The notes beneath the pieces are model-generated. The model saw nothing but the letters and a program-made list of their open reading frames with translations, was not told the origin of the DNA and did no database searches. This document shows positions 11,698 through 12,256 of a DNA stretch of 12,256 nucleotides, piece after piece. The number at the start of each line of letters is the position of its first letter. Positions within the stretch are counted from its first letter, which is position 1. Location of the stretch: positions 1 to 12,256 of the forward strand of contig DBQU01000105.1 in NCBI GenBank assembly GCA_002305765.1, in the 5' to 3' direction. Source of the stretch: Deltaproteobacteria bacterium UBA1386. GTDB taxonomy: Bacteria; Desulfobacterota; Syntrophorhabdia; Syntrophorhabdales; Syntrophorhabdaceae. The translations under genes were made by a program, and so were the position numbers.

Positions 11698-11837
11698 GCT
11701 ACAGCGAAGGTCCGTCCATGAGTTGCGGAACAGACATCATCAACCCTCTCCCTTCATATCGCTGACGACAACTCCCAACGACCCCTGTAGTCAGAGATTG
11801 AACAAAAAATCGACAACCCGGAACGTCCCTTTGCGAG
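11698..11837. other. Decayed stretch behind the truncated ATPase
   Basis: On the minus strand this should continue the ATPase, but every frame is broken. Fragments such as VVDFLFNL (near 11800) could be the degraded strand after Walker A. No terminator was seen between the converging genes. Confidence 0.3.
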
Positions 11838-12035
11838 TTATATCGTGATGGTACCCTTGCCAGCGAGACGGGCCTGCACTCGTTTGACCAGGGACGTCTT
11901 GCCGTACCTCCTGGGGGAGTAAAGGACCACATTGGCCCGGTTGACGGCGTGGGATTCAAGTTCTTCTGACTCCTTCTCCCGGTCACAGAACGGGGCCGTC
12001 ACCGGTAGCTCCGTTGCACAGAAAGGGTTTCTCAT
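11838..12035 (-). pseudogene. AAA ATPase truncated just after Walker A
   Basis: A 65-codon frame from ATG 12035, preceded by AAGGAGA, reads MRNPFCATELPVTAPFCDRE then VNRANVVLYSPRRYGKTSLVKRV (positions 31-53, in sequence). This is the start of a family of single-gene AAA ATPases of about 350-400 residues, with the Walker A loop SPRRYGKTS (40-48). It stops at TAA after GKGTITI, so Walker B and everything beyond are gone. The promoter, operator and Shine-Dalgarno remain, so a useless peptide may still be expressed. Confidence 0.77.
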
Positions 12036-12048
12036 GGCCGTTCTCCTT

Positions 12049-12099
12049 GTTACTGCATCGTAGTTACTATACTACAGTAACTGTCTTATAGTATGTCAA
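12049..12099 (-). promoter_or_regulatory. Promoter and palindromic operator of the truncated ATPase gene
   Basis: On the minus strand TTGACA (12099-12094), 17 bases, TGTAGT (12076-12071). GTTACTATACTACAGTAAC (12063-12081) is symmetric at 16 of 19 positions and overlaps the -10 box, and another half-site, GTTACTG, lies at 12049-12055. It is probably an autoregulatory operator that has outlived its gene. Confidence 0.68.
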
Positions 12100-12256
12100 G
12101 AGGAGCCGTGCAGACCAGTATTCGGTCCCACATCAGTTCTTCTGCATCCACTTTGCCATATGTCTGGTAGTTCCGCGTCCAGTAAGGCTGGCGGCTTCAC
12201 GACCAACTCAGGAAGCATGAAATGGGATATAATTACCTTGTTAAATCCACGACAAG
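12100..12256. other. Right-end stretch without a recognised gene
   Basis: The last 157 bases hold a TATAAT near 12229 without a good -35 box and a short minus-strand frame starting MLPELVVKPPALLDAELPDI that was not recognised. The window ends before any gene can be judged. Confidence 0.3.

Overview
This looks like an accessory island of a moderately GC-rich bacterium. Gene style (Fic, DUF4143 ATPases, MqsRA, an Rhs tip, an IS200/IS605 remnant) would fit a Desulfobacterota-type or similar anaerobic proteobacterium, but no marker gene is present, so the taxonomic guess is weak. There is no housekeeping operon, rRNA, tRNA or CRISPR array. The window is a patchwork of small toxin-antitoxin (TA) modules, most with their own promoter and palindromic operator, mixed with truncated genes. 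Genes run on both strands and several junctions are plainly broken.

Layout, left to right. 19-321: small winged-helix regulator, probably the second gene of a pair whose first gene lies outside the window. 447-1830: a near-consensus promoter with an operator in its spacer drives an RHH-type antitoxin, a PIN-domain toxin (overlapping by 11 bases) and a small unknown protein. 1827-1912: vestige of the N-terminus of a DUF4143-type ATPase, whose tail now supplies the -35 box of the next gene. 1964-2719: Fic-domain protein with Gln at the catalytic His position. 2732-3047: small antitoxin-like gene followed by a ParE/RelE toxin cut off after 26 codons. 3063-4256: intact DUF4143 ATPase behind a palindrome. 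4522-5588: orphan Rhs C-terminal tip with a papain-like toxin domain and a two-helix membrane protein, a likely effector-immunity pair. 5695-6280: 5'-truncated TnpB, whose 3' end may still hold the omega-RNA/right-end region.

6281-7424 (minus): a wHTH-GHKL ATPase-DUF4325 regulator behind an excellent promoter bracketed by two identical 20-bp operators on opposite strands, with a third 18/20 copy at the 3' end of the gene. 7735-8392 (minus): MqsRA in which the toxin has lost about 25 central codons including the active-site region. 8459-9152 (minus): TacT-like GNAT toxin overlapped by a 54-residue antitoxin-like gene. 9463-10359: membrane-anchored GYF-like/CAP-domain protein. 10421-11697: promoter, a two-hairpin RNA element, a NYN (PIN-like) nuclease gene without a Shine-Dalgarno sequence, and a helix-turn-helix/coiled-coil partner. 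11838-12099 (minus): start of another AAA ATPase, truncated after Walker A, with its operator intact.

The strongest candidate for something undescribed is the two-hairpin element. It occurs at 10469-10531, directly against the NYN start codon, and at 7632-7694 without any gene behind it. All but one of the differences between the copies lie at positions predicted to be unpaired within the two-hairpin fold, and the remaining one lies in the 3' tail outside the stems; both apical loops are GNRA tetraloops. This is the pattern of a conserved structured RNA, either a leader regulator or an RNA partner of the NYN nuclease. The triple GTTGWCAAC operator system of the GHKL-DUF4325 regulator is the second. 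All functional statements rest on motif recognition by eye; no searches were run.
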